DNA of 64,000 nt, taken from contig NZ_SRII01000008.1 in assembly GCF_004684095.1 (NCBI RefSeq), positions 264,863 to 328,862 of the forward strand. Reading direction: 5' to 3'. A model generated the notes under the pieces. That model did no database searches, had not been told where the DNA came from, and saw nothing but the letters and a program-made list of their open reading frames with translations. The position numbers and the translations under genes were made by a program. This document shows positions 53,233 to 61,763 of this stretch, in pieces (the first letter of the stretch is position 1; each line of letters begins with the position of its first letter). Source of the stretch: Hymenobacter sp. UV11 (GTDB lineage: Bacteria; Bacteroidota; Bacteroidia; Cytophagales; Hymenobacteraceae).

Positions 53233-54324
53233 ATGTTAGCCGCCGCAATGTCTACGCTATATCCCGCCGCACCTTATTCGCTAGGCCTCGTGGTAGGCAA
53301 ATTCTGGCCGCCGCACCGGGGCCACCAACTGCTGCTCGAAACCGCCGCCGCCCAGGTGGCCGAGCTGCTGGTGCTCGTGTACGCGAGCCCCGACGATACC
53401 CGGCACCCGGCTCCGGCGCGCGCCGCCTGGCTGCGTGAGCTCTACCGCAGCGACGACTTCGCCCAGGGCCCGCGCGTGGGCCCTACCCCCCTGCGCATCG
53501 TGGCCCTCACCGCCGAGGCCGATGGCATACCGCCCAACGCGGCCGACGACCACACGCACCGCGAGTTTGTGCGCCAGTGGCTGGCCCAGCAGGGCTACTG
53601 CATCGACGTGGTTTTCAGCAGCGAAGCCTATGGGCGCGGCTTTGCCAAGCACCTGGGAGTCGCCCATGTGCTGGTTGATGAGCCGCGCCAGCGCGTGCCC
53701 ATCAGCGGTACCCGGCTGCGTGCCGCCCTGGCCAAAAACTCCCCCTTCGCCACCGACCCGCTGGCCCTGGTTCATCCGTTCATCGCCGCGCAGTATGGCG
53801 CAGTGCCGCCTACCCCCGTGCCGCGCCTCGTGCTGCTGGGTGCCGAAAGCAGCGGCAAAACCACCCTCTGCCAGGCGCTGGCCGAGGCCCTGAACACCGA
53901 GTGGGTACCCGAATACGGCCGCACCCTGCACGAGCAAAAAAACGGCGCCCTCGACTACGAAGACCTACTCTATATCGGCCGCCGCCAGCTCGAACTGGAA
54001 GATGCCGCCACGCCCCAGGCCTGCGGCTGGCTCGTCTGCGATACCAACGCGGCTACCACGGCGCTCTATTCCTACTACTATTTTCACCGCTGCGACCCCG
54101 CCTTGCAGACCCTGGCGCGGGTGTGCGCCCAGCGCTACGCCCGCACCTTCGTGTGCCTGCCCACCGTGCCCTTCGCCGACGATGGCTGGCGCGGCCCCGA
54201 GGCCCTGCGCCAGTTTCAGCACGGCGCCATCCTGATGCAGCTGGAGATGTTGGGGATTCCCTATACTCTGCTCGATGGCTCGGTGGAGGAGCGCGTGGCG
54301 CAGGTGCGGGCGGTGCTGGGGTAG
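53233..54324 (+). CDS. nadR: NadR-like NMN adenylyltransferase/ribosylnicotinamide kinase
   Basis: 363 residues. The N-terminal nucleotidylyltransferase domain has GKFWPPHRGHQLLL (GxFxPxHxGH) and a C-terminal ISGTRLR motif (the S-x-x-x-R signature); the C-terminal P-loop kinase has GAESSGKTTL and the NadR-like VPEYGR segment. The N-terminal HTH repressor domain of enterobacterial NadR is missing, as in other Bacteroidota forms. Role: phosphorylation of nicotinamide riboside and adenylation of NMN to NAD. Start could be 53233 or the in-frame ATG at 53248; the second gives MSTLYPAAPYSLGLVVG, also plausible. The 3' end borders the AT-rich SUKH gene by 31 bp. Confidence 0.9.
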   Translation: MLAAAMSTLYPAAPYSLGLVVGKFWPPHRGHQLLLETAAAQVAELLVLVYASPDDTRHPAPARAAWLRELYRSDDFAQGPRVGPTPLRIVALTAEADGIPPNAADDHTHREFVRQWLAQQGYCIDVVFSSEAYGRGFAKHLGVAHVLVDEPRQRVPISGTRLRAALAKNSPFATDPLALVHPFIAAQYGAVPPTPVPRLVLLGAESSGKTTLCQALAEALNTEWVPEYGRTLHEQKNGALDYEDLLYIGRRQLELEDAATPQACGWLVCDTNAATTALYSYYYFHRCDPALQTLARVCAQRYARTFVCLPTVPFADDGWRGPEALRQFQHGAILMQLEMLGIPYTLLDGSVEERVAQVRAVLG

Positions 54325-54355
54325 TGTTAAATTCAATCTCTTTGAGGAAAACAGA

Positions 54356-54835
54356 ATGGCAATTGACAAGCACAATTTTTGGGACTCCAATTTCTATAAA
54401 CACCCAGCTTTGACAACCGACGCAGTTAATGAGGCAGAAAAATTGCTAGGTGTTCGACTCCCTTCTGAATTTATAGAGCTTTTAAATGTGCAGAATGGAG
54501 GATATACCAAGGGCTTTGCTTATCCTACGACGCAGCCGACATCATGGGCTGAGGACCATGTTTCATTATCAGAATTATTCGGTATTGTGGCCGAATCATT
54601 CGATACAGCTCAGAGCATTCTCTTAACAGCTTACATGACAGAAGAATGGGGGCTTCCTGAAAAGCAGGTCTTACTCTGTGGTGACGGACACTGGTGGATT
54701 ACGTTAGACTACAGGAAAGGAGAGGTCCCTACCGTTTCCTGGATTGACACCGAGGTGGAACAGGATATACATATTGCGGACAGTTTTGCTGCGTTTCTTA
54801 ATGGCCTTGTGTCAGATGATGCATTTGCAGAATAG
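54356..54835 (+). CDS. SMI1/KNR4 (SUKH) domain protein, AT-rich
   Basis: 159 residues. SUKH pattern: AVNEAEKLLGVRLPSEFIEL (the family's L-P-x-x-F/Y-x-x-x-L opening), LNVQNGGYTKGF, then KQVLLCGDGHWWITLDYRKG and a final helix. Bacterial SUKH proteins are mostly immunity proteins against secreted nuclease or deaminase toxins. No toxin is adjacent, so this may be an orphan immunity gene, or a house-keeping SMI1-like protein. Its GC is far lower than its neighbours (the line 54361-54420 counts about 38%), and it is short, so horizontal gain is likely. A longer in-frame ORF starting at 54275 overlaps nadR and is rejected; ATG 54356 follows AGGAAAACAGA. Confidence 0.88.
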   Translation: MAIDKHNFWDSNFYKHPALTTDAVNEAEKLLGVRLPSEFIELLNVQNGGYTKGFAYPTTQPTSWAEDHVSLSELFGIVAESFDTAQSILLTAYMTEEWGLPEKQVLLCGDGHWWITLDYRKGEVPTVSWIDTEVEQDIHIADSFAAFLNGLVSDDAFAE

Positions 54836-54855
54836 TTGTAAGTTTTAATAAAAGC

Positions 54856-54946
54856 TGTCATGCTGAACGCAGTGAAGCATCTCTACCGCACCGTTGGACG
54901 AATCTAAACGGTGCGGTAGAGATGCTTCACTACGTTCAGCATGACA
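54856..54946. repeat. Palindromic element, family A copy 3
   Basis: Arms of 40 bp (54856-54895 and 54907-54946, starting TGTCATGCTGAACGCAGTG) match with a couple of mismatches; the apex reads GTTGGACGAATC. It separates the convergent SUKH and kinase/pyrophosphorylase genes. No poly-A/T flanks on this copy, unlike copies 1 and 2. Confidence 0.92.
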
Positions 54947-54966
54947 AGCGAACGGATTATGCGTGC

Positions 54967-57900
54967 CTAAAACGCCCCCAAACTCGCCACGTAATCCTTG
55001 CTCCCATCAATGACCCAGGCATCCAGCTGCGCGGGGTCTTTCATTTGCTGGCCGCGGGGGCGGGGTACCACGAGGTAGCCGCAGGGCACGTCGGGCAGGG
55101 CCGACATATCGCTCCAGAGCTTCTCGATTTGGGCCACGGGGTAGATGTCTTCCTGGCCGTGGCCCCAGCGGTACTTCACCTCCTTGATGGTGACGTAGGT
55201 GGGAATACGCTGGGCCACGCTGCGCACGGCGCGGGCCAGGCGGGTGTCGTCGGCAGTGAGGAGCTCGGCGCGAGTGAGGCCGAAGAGGGCCAGCAGCGGG
55301 TCGATTTGCACCCAGGTGGTCATGGTGTTGTAGTAGCTCAGGCCGAGCTCGTCTTCTTCGCGGGGCTGGGCCAGGCCTTCGAGCAGGCGCAGCTGGCCGT
55401 TTACGCGGGCCAGTCCGCCGCCGCGGTCCTCGATGCGGCGGGCCACTACCTCGAAGGTCAGCACATTGCGGGAGGCCAAGTGGTAGCCCAGGGCGGCCGC
55501 GTCGAGGTCGGCGCCGAGGGTGTCAATGTTGTGCAGCATCAGGGTTTCGACCTGCGGCTGCTCGCGCAGCAGGCGGGCCAGGGTGCCGTTGCGCAGCAGG
55601 TTCGACACCTCGTACCAATGTCCGAGCGGTGAGAAGCGCTGGGCTGCGATATTATCTACGTAGTCAGTGCCTTCGCCCTTGGTGGTAGCCCAGCCTATCA
55701 TGGTATTGCGCACGGCATCGCGCACTTTCTGCTTGTTTTCGTCGAGCGTTTCCTGGGGCATTTCTTCCCACAGAAAACGCAGGTCGCGGGCCATCGGTAC
55801 GAAGCGCTGGCCGATGGAGCGGCCCTCCGAGAGGTACACCGGCCCCGGGTAGCCGCAGTTGCCGGTCTGGGCCAGGTGCGCCTGAATGGGCGCGTGCGTG
55901 AGGTAGCTCGTGGCCACCAGGTGCGGAATCATGGCGCCGTAGCGCTCTGCCGTGCGGCGGGTTTTGGCCAGGTGAATTTCGAGGAAGCTGCGCATTTTGC
56001 CCTCGATTTCCACAAACGGATTCAGGGCCTTGATAACGCCCGCGCCCTTGGTCCAGCGGCTGCCTACCCCCGCCGCCAGGCTTAGCACGCCCACTTTGCC
56101 GGCGCGCAGGGCGGCCTCGCCGGCCTGCGCGTGCTCGCCCTGCTCGGTCAGCTGGGCGGCATCGCCGGGCAGCACGTCGGCGATGGTAGTTTCGAGCGGC
56201 AACTGGTTGCGCGAGAGGCCAATGCGGCCCTTCTGCAAGTCGGCCCGAATGTCTTCGTGCTGAATGTAGTCGAAGCCGTTTTCCTGCTTGATGCGCTCAG
56301 CCTTGTCGTTTTCGACGCTGCGGTTGCCCTGCGCGCCGGGGTCCGACACCTGAAACAAGTTGCTGACAATGGTGCGCAGCAGGGGGTAGGCCAGGTTGTT
56401 TTGCTCGCAGTGGGTGGTGAAAAAATCGACCTCCGCCCGCCGGATGTACGAGATGGTTTCGGGCTCTTGCTTAACGAGTTGCGAGACGTGGATGGCGTAG
56501 TACTGCTCGGGCATCAGGGCCTCGGCGCCTTCGTGCAGCGTCGACCAGCTACCCTGGTAGTTGATGTCCCAGTTATACACCACCGGCTCCATGGCGAAGG
56601 GTAGGGCGGCCGATAATTCCTGCTTGGTCGAGCGCAGCAGCTCTAGCACGCGCTGTTTGTATTCTTCGTTGCGCTCGGGGTTGATAAACATGCCCATGCC
56701 GCCGCCCGACATGCCGCCCAGCATCAGGAAGCCGTAGTAATCGGCCCCGAACTGCTGCTTGGCGCGGGCAATAATCTCCTCCGTAAAGTAGGTCGAGGCC
56801 CAGGGAATAATCGTCTTAATCGGGTACTCCCAGTTGCGGGCGGTGTTGGCGGCCAGCTTGGGCACGTCGCCGTCTTTTAGCGCCCCTAAGATGTTGTCAA
56901 ACACCTGGTTGGTGAACTGCCGGGCGGCCCATTCCTTCTCGCCGCGCAGCAGGTATTTCTCGCTCACCATCTCCAGGATGGGGCCGACATTAGACGCCAT
57001 GCCGCCGTGAAACAGCACGAGCGAGTTGCGGATACGCTCGCCCATTTCGGGGTGAATGTCGTCGCCGTTCAGCACGCGGTGGCGGGGTAGCAGCGTGCCG
57101 CGGCTGATGCCAAACTCGGGGTCGCCGGCCTGGGCAAACGTGCCCTGAATGGCCTTGATGCCCGGCCACACGCCGCCCGAATCTTGCCAACCGCCGCCCG
57201 AGCCGCCAATCCACTCGCCCAGAATGGCCCGCGAGGCCACCAGCCGGCGCTCGTTTTCGTCGAGGCCGCCGGTGAGGTTTTTGGTTTGGCCGGTGGCGCG
57301 CATTAGCAGGCTGATAATGCAGCCCAACAGGTTAGTGGATACCGCGAAGCGCGAGCCCTTCGGAATGTCATTAACCTTGGTAACTAGCTCGATACCCATG
57401 CCCGGCGCCACGATGCGCGCCAGCAGATGGGGTAGGGACTGCGCCGTGCCCTCAAACGAGGGCGGGATGAGGCCCGAGGCAATGACGCCCGCTTTCACCA
57501 AGCTCAGGTAGTCGTTGCCGAAGTTGAACAAGTCGGCCAAATCGGTCACGTCCTTGGTCGTGTTCAGGTCGATGCTCGTGAGGCGCAGCACCGGCTCGGG
57601 GATGACGCGCACGTAGGCGTGCAGCGGCGGCCGAATGTCTTTGTCGCGCCCAAACATGCCCAGGTTTATTGACAAATTGACAACCCGCGCGCCCTCGGGG
57701 TAGTCCATACCCAGAAAGAAAATATCCGACCACCCGCTGTGCGTGAGGTCCATGCGCACGGCTGTGCTCTCATGCAGCACGGGGTAGAAAATCGAGCTTT
57801 CCTGCCGTTGCAACAAGGCTTTGTGGATGTGGATGGGATGCTCGTCCTGGTGCCCCACCCGGAACATCCACTGGTTGCCCTTGGTCGAGCGCACGCTCTT

Positions 57901-58299
57901 GCGCACCTGGTTGGCCAGGGTCTGGAAGGAGAGCTGGTGGTAGCTGTCGGCCAGCGCGCTGAAGAGCATGGCGTTGGGCCCGTGGGCGTCCAGCTCAGCC
58001 AAAAACGTGCTGATGGCCTGCTCGAAGCGCCGCGCCAGCAGGTCCTCGAAGCCCGCGTAGGGAATCTTGCCCACGGCTGGCGTGGCGGGCGCTTCCTGCA
58101 GGAAAAACCGGAACCCCGCGTATAGGAACAGAATCGCCCGCACCTTGTCGTAGAGGCTGGGCGTGGCCTTGCGAAAGTCGTCCAGCTCACGCAGGCTCTT
58201 CAGCAAGTCCTTAGCCGACAAGTGCTTGGCCAGCTCGTAAAACGACCGGTCCCGCTTGGCGGGGTCGGTCGAGGTTATCGTCTCAATGAGGATATTCAT
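54967..58299 (-). CDS. GHMP sugar kinase / UDPGP-type pyrophosphorylase fusion
   Basis: 1110 residues in three parts. Residues 1-170 are a helical region I do not recognise. About 180-700 is a GHMP-kinase-like half: RMDLTHSGWSD near 182, VVNLSINLG, and a Gly/Ser-rich loop GGSGGGWQDSGG near 364, as in fucokinase and heptose kinases. About 735-1110 is a UDPGP-like nucleotidyltransferase: VLSLAAGVGSRWTKGAG near 737, then LEIHLAKTR and SEGRSIGQRF. So it should phosphorylate a sugar at C1 and then make a nucleotide sugar, like Bacteroides Fkp but in the reverse domain order. It is usually named UTP-glucose-1-phosphate uridylyltransferase; the true sugar is open. The ATG is directly preceded by CCCTACCCCCC. 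Confidence 0.78.
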   Translation of the reverse strand: MNILIETITSTDPAKRDRSFYELAKHLSAKDLLKSLRELDDFRKATPSLYDKVRAILFLYAGFRFFLQEAPATPAVGKIPYAGFEDLLARRFEQAISTFLAELDAHGPNAMLFSALADSYHQLSFQTLANQVRKSVRSTKGNQWMFRVGHQDEHPIHIHKALLQRQESSIFYPVLHESTAVRMDLTHSGWSDIFFLGMDYPEGARVVNLSINLGMFGRDKDIRPPLHAYVRVIPEPVLRLTSIDLNTTKDVTDLADLFNFGNDYLSLVKAGVIASGLIPPSFEGTAQSLPHLLARIVAPGMGIELVTKVNDIPKGSRFAVSTNLLGCIISLLMRATGQTKNLTGGLDENERRLVASRAILGEWIGGSGGGWQDSGGVWPGIKAIQGTFAQAGDPEFGISRGTLLPRHRVLNGDDIHPEMGERIRNSLVLFHGGMASNVGPILEMVSEKYLLRGEKEWAARQFTNQVFDNILGALKDGDVPKLAANTARNWEYPIKTIIPWASTYFTEEIIARAKQQFGADYYGFLMLGGMSGGGMGMFINPERNEEYKQRVLELLRSTKQELSAALPFAMEPVVYNWDINYQGSWSTLHEGAEALMPEQYYAIHVSQLVKQEPETISYIRRAEVDFFTTHCEQNNLAYPLLRTIVSNLFQVSDPGAQGNRSVENDKAERIKQENGFDYIQHEDIRADLQKGRIGLSRNQLPLETTIADVLPGDAAQLTEQGEHAQAGEAALRAGKVGVLSLAAGVGSRWTKGAGVIKALNPFVEIEGKMRSFLEIHLAKTRRTAERYGAMIPHLVATSYLTHAPIQAHLAQTGNCGYPGPVYLSEGRSIGQRFVPMARDLRFLWEEMPQETLDENKQKVRDAVRNTMIGWATTKGEGTDYVDNIAAQRFSPLGHWYEVSNLLRNGTLARLLREQPQVETLMLHNIDTLGADLDAAALGYHLASRNVLTFEVVARRIEDRGGGLARVNGQLRLLEGLAQPREEDELGLSYYNTMTTWVQIDPLLALFGLTRAELLTADDTRLARAVRSVAQRIPTYVTIKEVKYRWGHGQEDIYPVAQIEKLWSDMSALPDVPCGYLVVPRPRGQQMKDPAQLDAWVIDGSKDYVASLGAF

Positions 58300-58316
58300 G
58301 GGGGGTAGGGCCTTCC

Positions 58317-58408
58317 GCGCACCTCAGCGAGAACCACTGCGTACCTCTGCGGTAAATACGCCAGGGAAGTTACCGCAGAGGTACGCAGTGGTTCTCGCTG
58401 AGGTGCGC
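58317..58408. repeat. Perfect 39-bp-arm palindrome
   Basis: Arms 58317-58355 and 58370-58408 (starting GCGCACCTCAGCGAGAACCA) are exactly complementary with a 14-nt loop. It lies between the GalU-like gene and the fusion gene, both on the minus strand, 8 bp after the first stop. Confidence 0.95.
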
Positions 58409-58416
58409 TGAGGTTT

Positions 58417-59358
58417 TTAGCGGCCGTTGGCTTCGGCTAAGAGTTCGACCATGGTGCTGAGCGTGGCGGCGCGGGCCTCGCCGGCGAGGCCCAGGGCGAG
58501 CTGCGCGCGCAGCAGGCCGTGGGGGCGGCTAAGGTCGTAGCGCGTGCCCTGCACTTCGAGGGCCAGGTATTTTTCGGTTTCGGCCAGTTCCTGCAGGGCG
58601 GGCGTCAGTAGTAGGTTGCCGTTGCTGGTGGCTTCGTGGCGCGCCAGAATATCAAAAATGCTCGGCGTGAGCACGTGCATTCCGAAGAAGCACAAGTAGT
58701 AGCCCGCGCGCAGGCCGGGCGTGGGCAGCTCTAGCTCGGCGGTGCTGAGCGAGGGCTTTTCAATGATTTTCTCAATCTCGTACACGCCCGCCTGCCCGGC
58801 CACGAGCCGGCCAGTGAGGGTGCCGTAGCGCCCAATCTGGTGCTCGATAGTGGGGTTGACGGCCGACACCGCGCAGTTTTCCTGCGTGGCCAGCGCCAGC
58901 AGCTGGGCCGCGCAGCGCTGCCCCGGCTGGGCCGACACGTAGAGGTAGTCGCCGAGCAAGAGCAAAAACGGCTCGCCTTGCACAAAATCGCGGGCGCAGG
59001 CCACGGCGTGGCCGTAGCCCAGCGGCTCGGCCTGCTCGGCAAAATGCAGCCGGCTCAGCAGGAAGTCGATTTTGTCGGCCTGCTGGGTGGCCCAGTCGCT
59101 GCCCTGGTACGACTTCACCAGGTTATCGCGCAGCGAGGCAAAAGCGCTGAGGTAGCGCGCGCCATCGCCGGGGGCGCAGACTACGCACAACTCCTCAATA
59201 CCACTGCTAAAGGCCTCTTCGGCAATAATTTGAATAACTGGTTTGTGCAAGCCGTCGAGGTCTACGACCGGCAGCATGGCTTTCTGAATGGTATCGGCTA
59301 CGGGGTAGAGCCGCTCGCCACGGGCGGCCGCCGTGATAACAGCTTTTCTGATTTTCAT
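58417..59358 (-). CDS. GalU-like sugar nucleotidyltransferase
   Basis: 313 residues. A NTP_transferase fold: KIRKAVITAAARGERLYPVA (variant of the G-x-G-T/E-R-x-x-P loop), then KAMLPVVDLDGLHKPVIQII, LGYGHAVACARDF, and FLLLLGDYLY. Closest in pattern to bacterial UTP-glucose-1-phosphate uridylyltransferase (GalU), but it starts AAARGERLYP where GalU has AGLGTRFLP, so substrate is unsure. It is upstream of the fusion gene on the same strand, so two pyrophosphorylase-type enzymes may act in one nucleotide-sugar pathway. The ATG complement 59356-59358 is preferred over one 105 bp upstream. Confidence 0.85.
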   Translation of the reverse strand: MKIRKAVITAAARGERLYPVADTIQKAMLPVVDLDGLHKPVIQIIAEEAFSSGIEELCVVCAPGDGARYLSAFASLRDNLVKSYQGSDWATQQADKIDFLLSRLHFAEQAEPLGYGHAVACARDFVQGEPFLLLLGDYLYVSAQPGQRCAAQLLALATQENCAVSAVNPTIEHQIGRYGTLTGRLVAGQAGVYEIEKIIEKPSLSTAELELPTPGLRAGYYLCFFGMHVLTPSIFDILARHEATSNGNLLLTPALQELAETEKYLALEVQGTRYDLSRPHGLLRAQLALGLAGEARAATLSTMVELLAEANGR

Positions 59359-59520
59359 ATCGGGCTTCGAGAGGAAGGAGGCGGCAAGATACGCTAGCCC
59401 TTTAGCAAGGCAGTGCGAAATTGCTATGTCCTTGGCGCGCTCGGGAAATATAAAACTTCCCACTACACCCAGCCCGGACTACGTTGCGCCAAGAGCGCCT
59501 GCCTGGGCCAAGGTGCGGCC

Positions 59521-60903
59521 CTACCCCCCAAACTCCAGCACGAACGCCGTCCCCTTCCCCACCTCCGATTCGGCCCGCAGCGTGGCCTTGTGAAAGGCGG
59601 CGATGGTTTGGGCGATGGGTAGGCCCAGGCCGTAGCCCTCGGGTGCCTTGGGGCCGGTGGCGTGGAAGCGCCGAAAGCGGTCGAAGAGCAGCGGCAGGTT
59701 TTCGGCGGCGATGCCGGGGCCCTCGTCTTCTACCCGCAGCTGGTAGCCGCCGGTGGGGGTAGGGCGGCCCAATACCCGAATTTGCCCGCCCTCGTGGTTG
59801 TATTTGATGGCGTTGCTCAGCAGGTTGCGCAGTAGCGTATGTAGCAGCGTGGCATTGGCGCGGGGGGCCACGTAGTCGGGCTGGAGGTCGATGTGCAGGT
59901 CGATTTCGCGCTGCTGGCGTCGGTCGTCGAGCTCCTCGGCCACGTCGTGCACGGTTTGGGTGAGGCTCACGCTAGCGTCGCGCAGGTACTGCTCGTTTTC
60001 GATGTTGGCGATGAGCAGCAGCGTGCGCACCGTGTTGCGCAGGCGGTAGAGCGTGCGCTGGCTCTCCACTATCTGCTGGGCGTGGGGCTCGGGCAGGGTA
60101 GGGTCTTGCAGCATGTTTTCGAAGCGCGACTGCAAGATGCTGGTGGGCGTGAGCAGCTCGTGGCTCACGTTGCTCATAAACTCGCGCTCCTTCTCAAACG
60201 ACATTTGCAGCTGCCGCATCAGGGCGGAGAGCGAGTCGTCGAGCCGCCGGAAGTCGGTAGTATCCGTATCGAGCCGCTGAAACGAAAACTCGCCCGGCTG
60301 CCGGATGCCCCGCAGCTTGCGCGAAATCAATTCGCGCAGCGGCCCCAGCAGGTAGTGCGCAAAGGCCGCGTCGGTAAAAACGGTGATGAGCGCGCCCGCC
60401 ACCAGCACCCACAGCGCCAGCCGCCGCAGCGTGTCGGTGAGCAGCTCCACGGTGGCCAGCGACGAGCCGATTTCGAGGCGGTAGCGGCGCGGGCCCGCCC
60501 CGCTGGCGGGCGTTGCGGTTGGGGCCATGCCCAGCGGGGCCACGTAGCTCAGAATGCGGAAATCTTCCACCTGCTGGTCTACCTGCCGGGGCTCCTCAAA
60601 AATGCGCTCGGTAGGCGGCCCGGCCTGCCCGGTGGGGTAGACCGGCAGTGGCGTGATGGTAATATATTCCTGTTTTAGAATATTATAGTCGGCGTAGCTC
60701 TCACTTTGTTCGGCGCGCAGAAACTTGGCCAGCCCGTCGCGCTTGATGAGGTGTAGCAGCTCCATCTTCTTGTCGCGCAGGCGTTGGTCGGTGTGCACCA
60801 CGGCCACACGCTGCACCACGGGCGGAATCAGCAGCGCCCCCAGCAGCACCAGCAGCAGCTTCGAAAGGCCATTAAAGAGGCCCAGCTTGGTTTCTAATCT
60901 CAT
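59521..60903 (-). CDS. Sensor histidine kinase
   Basis: 460 residues. Two membrane helices (about 12-32 and 165-185) flank a periplasmic sensor region of about 130 residues. After a HAMP-like linker comes the HisKA domain with His in SHELLTPTSIL, then N-box LLRNLLSNAIKYN, G1 EDEGPGI, F-box LFDRFRRFH and G2 GYGLGLPIA. Classic orthodox kinase; the signal is unknown. It follows the response regulator on the same strand after a 164-bp gap that holds a family B palindrome. Confidence 0.94.
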   Translation of the reverse strand: MRLETKLGLFNGLSKLLLVLLGALLIPPVVQRVAVVHTDQRLRDKKMELLHLIKRDGLAKFLRAEQSESYADYNILKQEYITITPLPVYPTGQAGPPTERIFEEPRQVDQQVEDFRILSYVAPLGMAPTATPASGAGPRRYRLEIGSSLATVELLTDTLRRLALWVLVAGALITVFTDAAFAHYLLGPLRELISRKLRGIRQPGEFSFQRLDTDTTDFRRLDDSLSALMRQLQMSFEKEREFMSNVSHELLTPTSILQSRFENMLQDPTLPEPHAQQIVESQRTLYRLRNTVRTLLLIANIENEQYLRDASVSLTQTVHDVAEELDDRRQQREIDLHIDLQPDYVAPRANATLLHTLLRNLLSNAIKYNHEGGQIRVLGRPTPTGGYQLRVEDEGPGIAAENLPLLFDRFRRFHATGPKAPEGYGLGLPIAQTIAAFHKATLRAESEVGKGTAFVLEFGG

Positions 60904-60923
60904 AAAATTCTAAGGATTGCTGG

Positions 60924-61037
60924 TTTGTCATTGCGAGCGCAACGAAGTGGAGCGCGGCAATCGCCCCAGAACGACTCTTTCGGGTATCGTTCTGGGGCGA
61001 TTGCCGCGCTCCACTTCGTTGCGCTCGCAATGACAAA
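60924..61037. repeat. Palindromic element, family B copy 2
   Basis: Perfect 51-bp arms (60924-60974 and 60987-61037), containing TTGTCATTGCGAGCGCAACG, with a 12-nt loop. It shares about 40 bp with copy 1 (29193-29322) but the apical part (GCCCCAGAACGA and complement) is different. It lies between regulator and kinase genes of the two-component system. Confidence 0.96.
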
Positions 61038-61067
61038 ACTTCCTGCTGGCAAACTAATGCACCAAAG

Positions 61068-61763
61068 CTACACCGCCCGGTAGCCGATGCCGCGCACCGT
61101 CTCAATAAAGTCGGCCGAGCCGAACTGCGCCAGCTTTTTGCGCACGTTTTTGATGTGCACGTCGATGTAGTTCGAGTCGGAATCGTCTTCCAGCACGTTG
61201 CCCCATAGGTGCTCGCCCAGCTGCAGGCGCGTGAGCACCCGGCCGCGGTGCAGCAGCAGGTAGTGCAGCAGGTCAAACTCTTTCTTGGTGAGCGGCACCT
61301 CGGGGCCGGGCACCTCGGGCGTGCTGCCGTAGCGCACGGTGCGGGCCGTGGCATCCATCACGAAGCCGTCGCCAAAGGTGATTTCGGGCCGCTTCAGGCC
61401 AAACTTGCGGCGCGTGATGGCCTGCATCCGGCTGGTGAGTTCCAGCAGCGAGAAGGGCTTGGGCAGGTAGTCGTCGGCCCCAAGGTCGAGGCCCTTGATG
61501 CGGTCGTCGAGGGCGCCGCGGGCGGTCAGGATAATAAACGACGCTTCCTGCTTTTCGCTCTGGCGGGCGGCGTGCAGCAGGTCGAGGCCGTCGCCGCCGG
61601 GCAGGCCCAGGTCGAGCAGCACAAAGTCATAGGAGTTCACAAACAGCTTCTCCGACGCCTCGGCGTAGGTGTGAGCCGAATCGACCAGGTACTGCGCCTG
61701 GCTTAGGAACTGGCGCACCTCCTGGTGGAGGCTTTTTTCGTCTTCAACGAGCAAAACGTGCAT
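61068..61763 (-). CDS. OmpR/PhoB-family response regulator
   Basis: 231 residues. Receiver domain with acidic pair (VEDEKS), phospho-Asp in FVLLDLGLPGGDG, Thr in IILTAR and Lys in LPKPFS. Winged-helix DNA-binding domain: LTKKEFDLLHYLLLHRGRVL, then HLWGNVLEDDSDSNYIDVHI and RKKLAQFG with a final VRGIGYRAV. Activated by the kinase encoded next. The ATG complement 61761-61763 gives MHVLLVEDEKS; an in-frame extension of 13 residues upstream is less likely. Divergent from the histidine phosphatase gene. Confidence 0.95.
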   Translation of the reverse strand: MHVLLVEDEKSLHQEVRQFLSQAQYLVDSAHTYAEASEKLFVNSYDFVLLDLGLPGGDGLDLLHAARQSEKQEASFIILTARGALDDRIKGLDLGADDYLPKPFSLLELTSRMQAITRRKFGLKRPEITFGDGFVMDATARTVRYGSTPEVPGPEVPLTKKEFDLLHYLLLHRGRVLTRLQLGEHLWGNVLEDDSDSNYIDVHIKNVRKKLAQFGSADFIETVRGIGYRAV

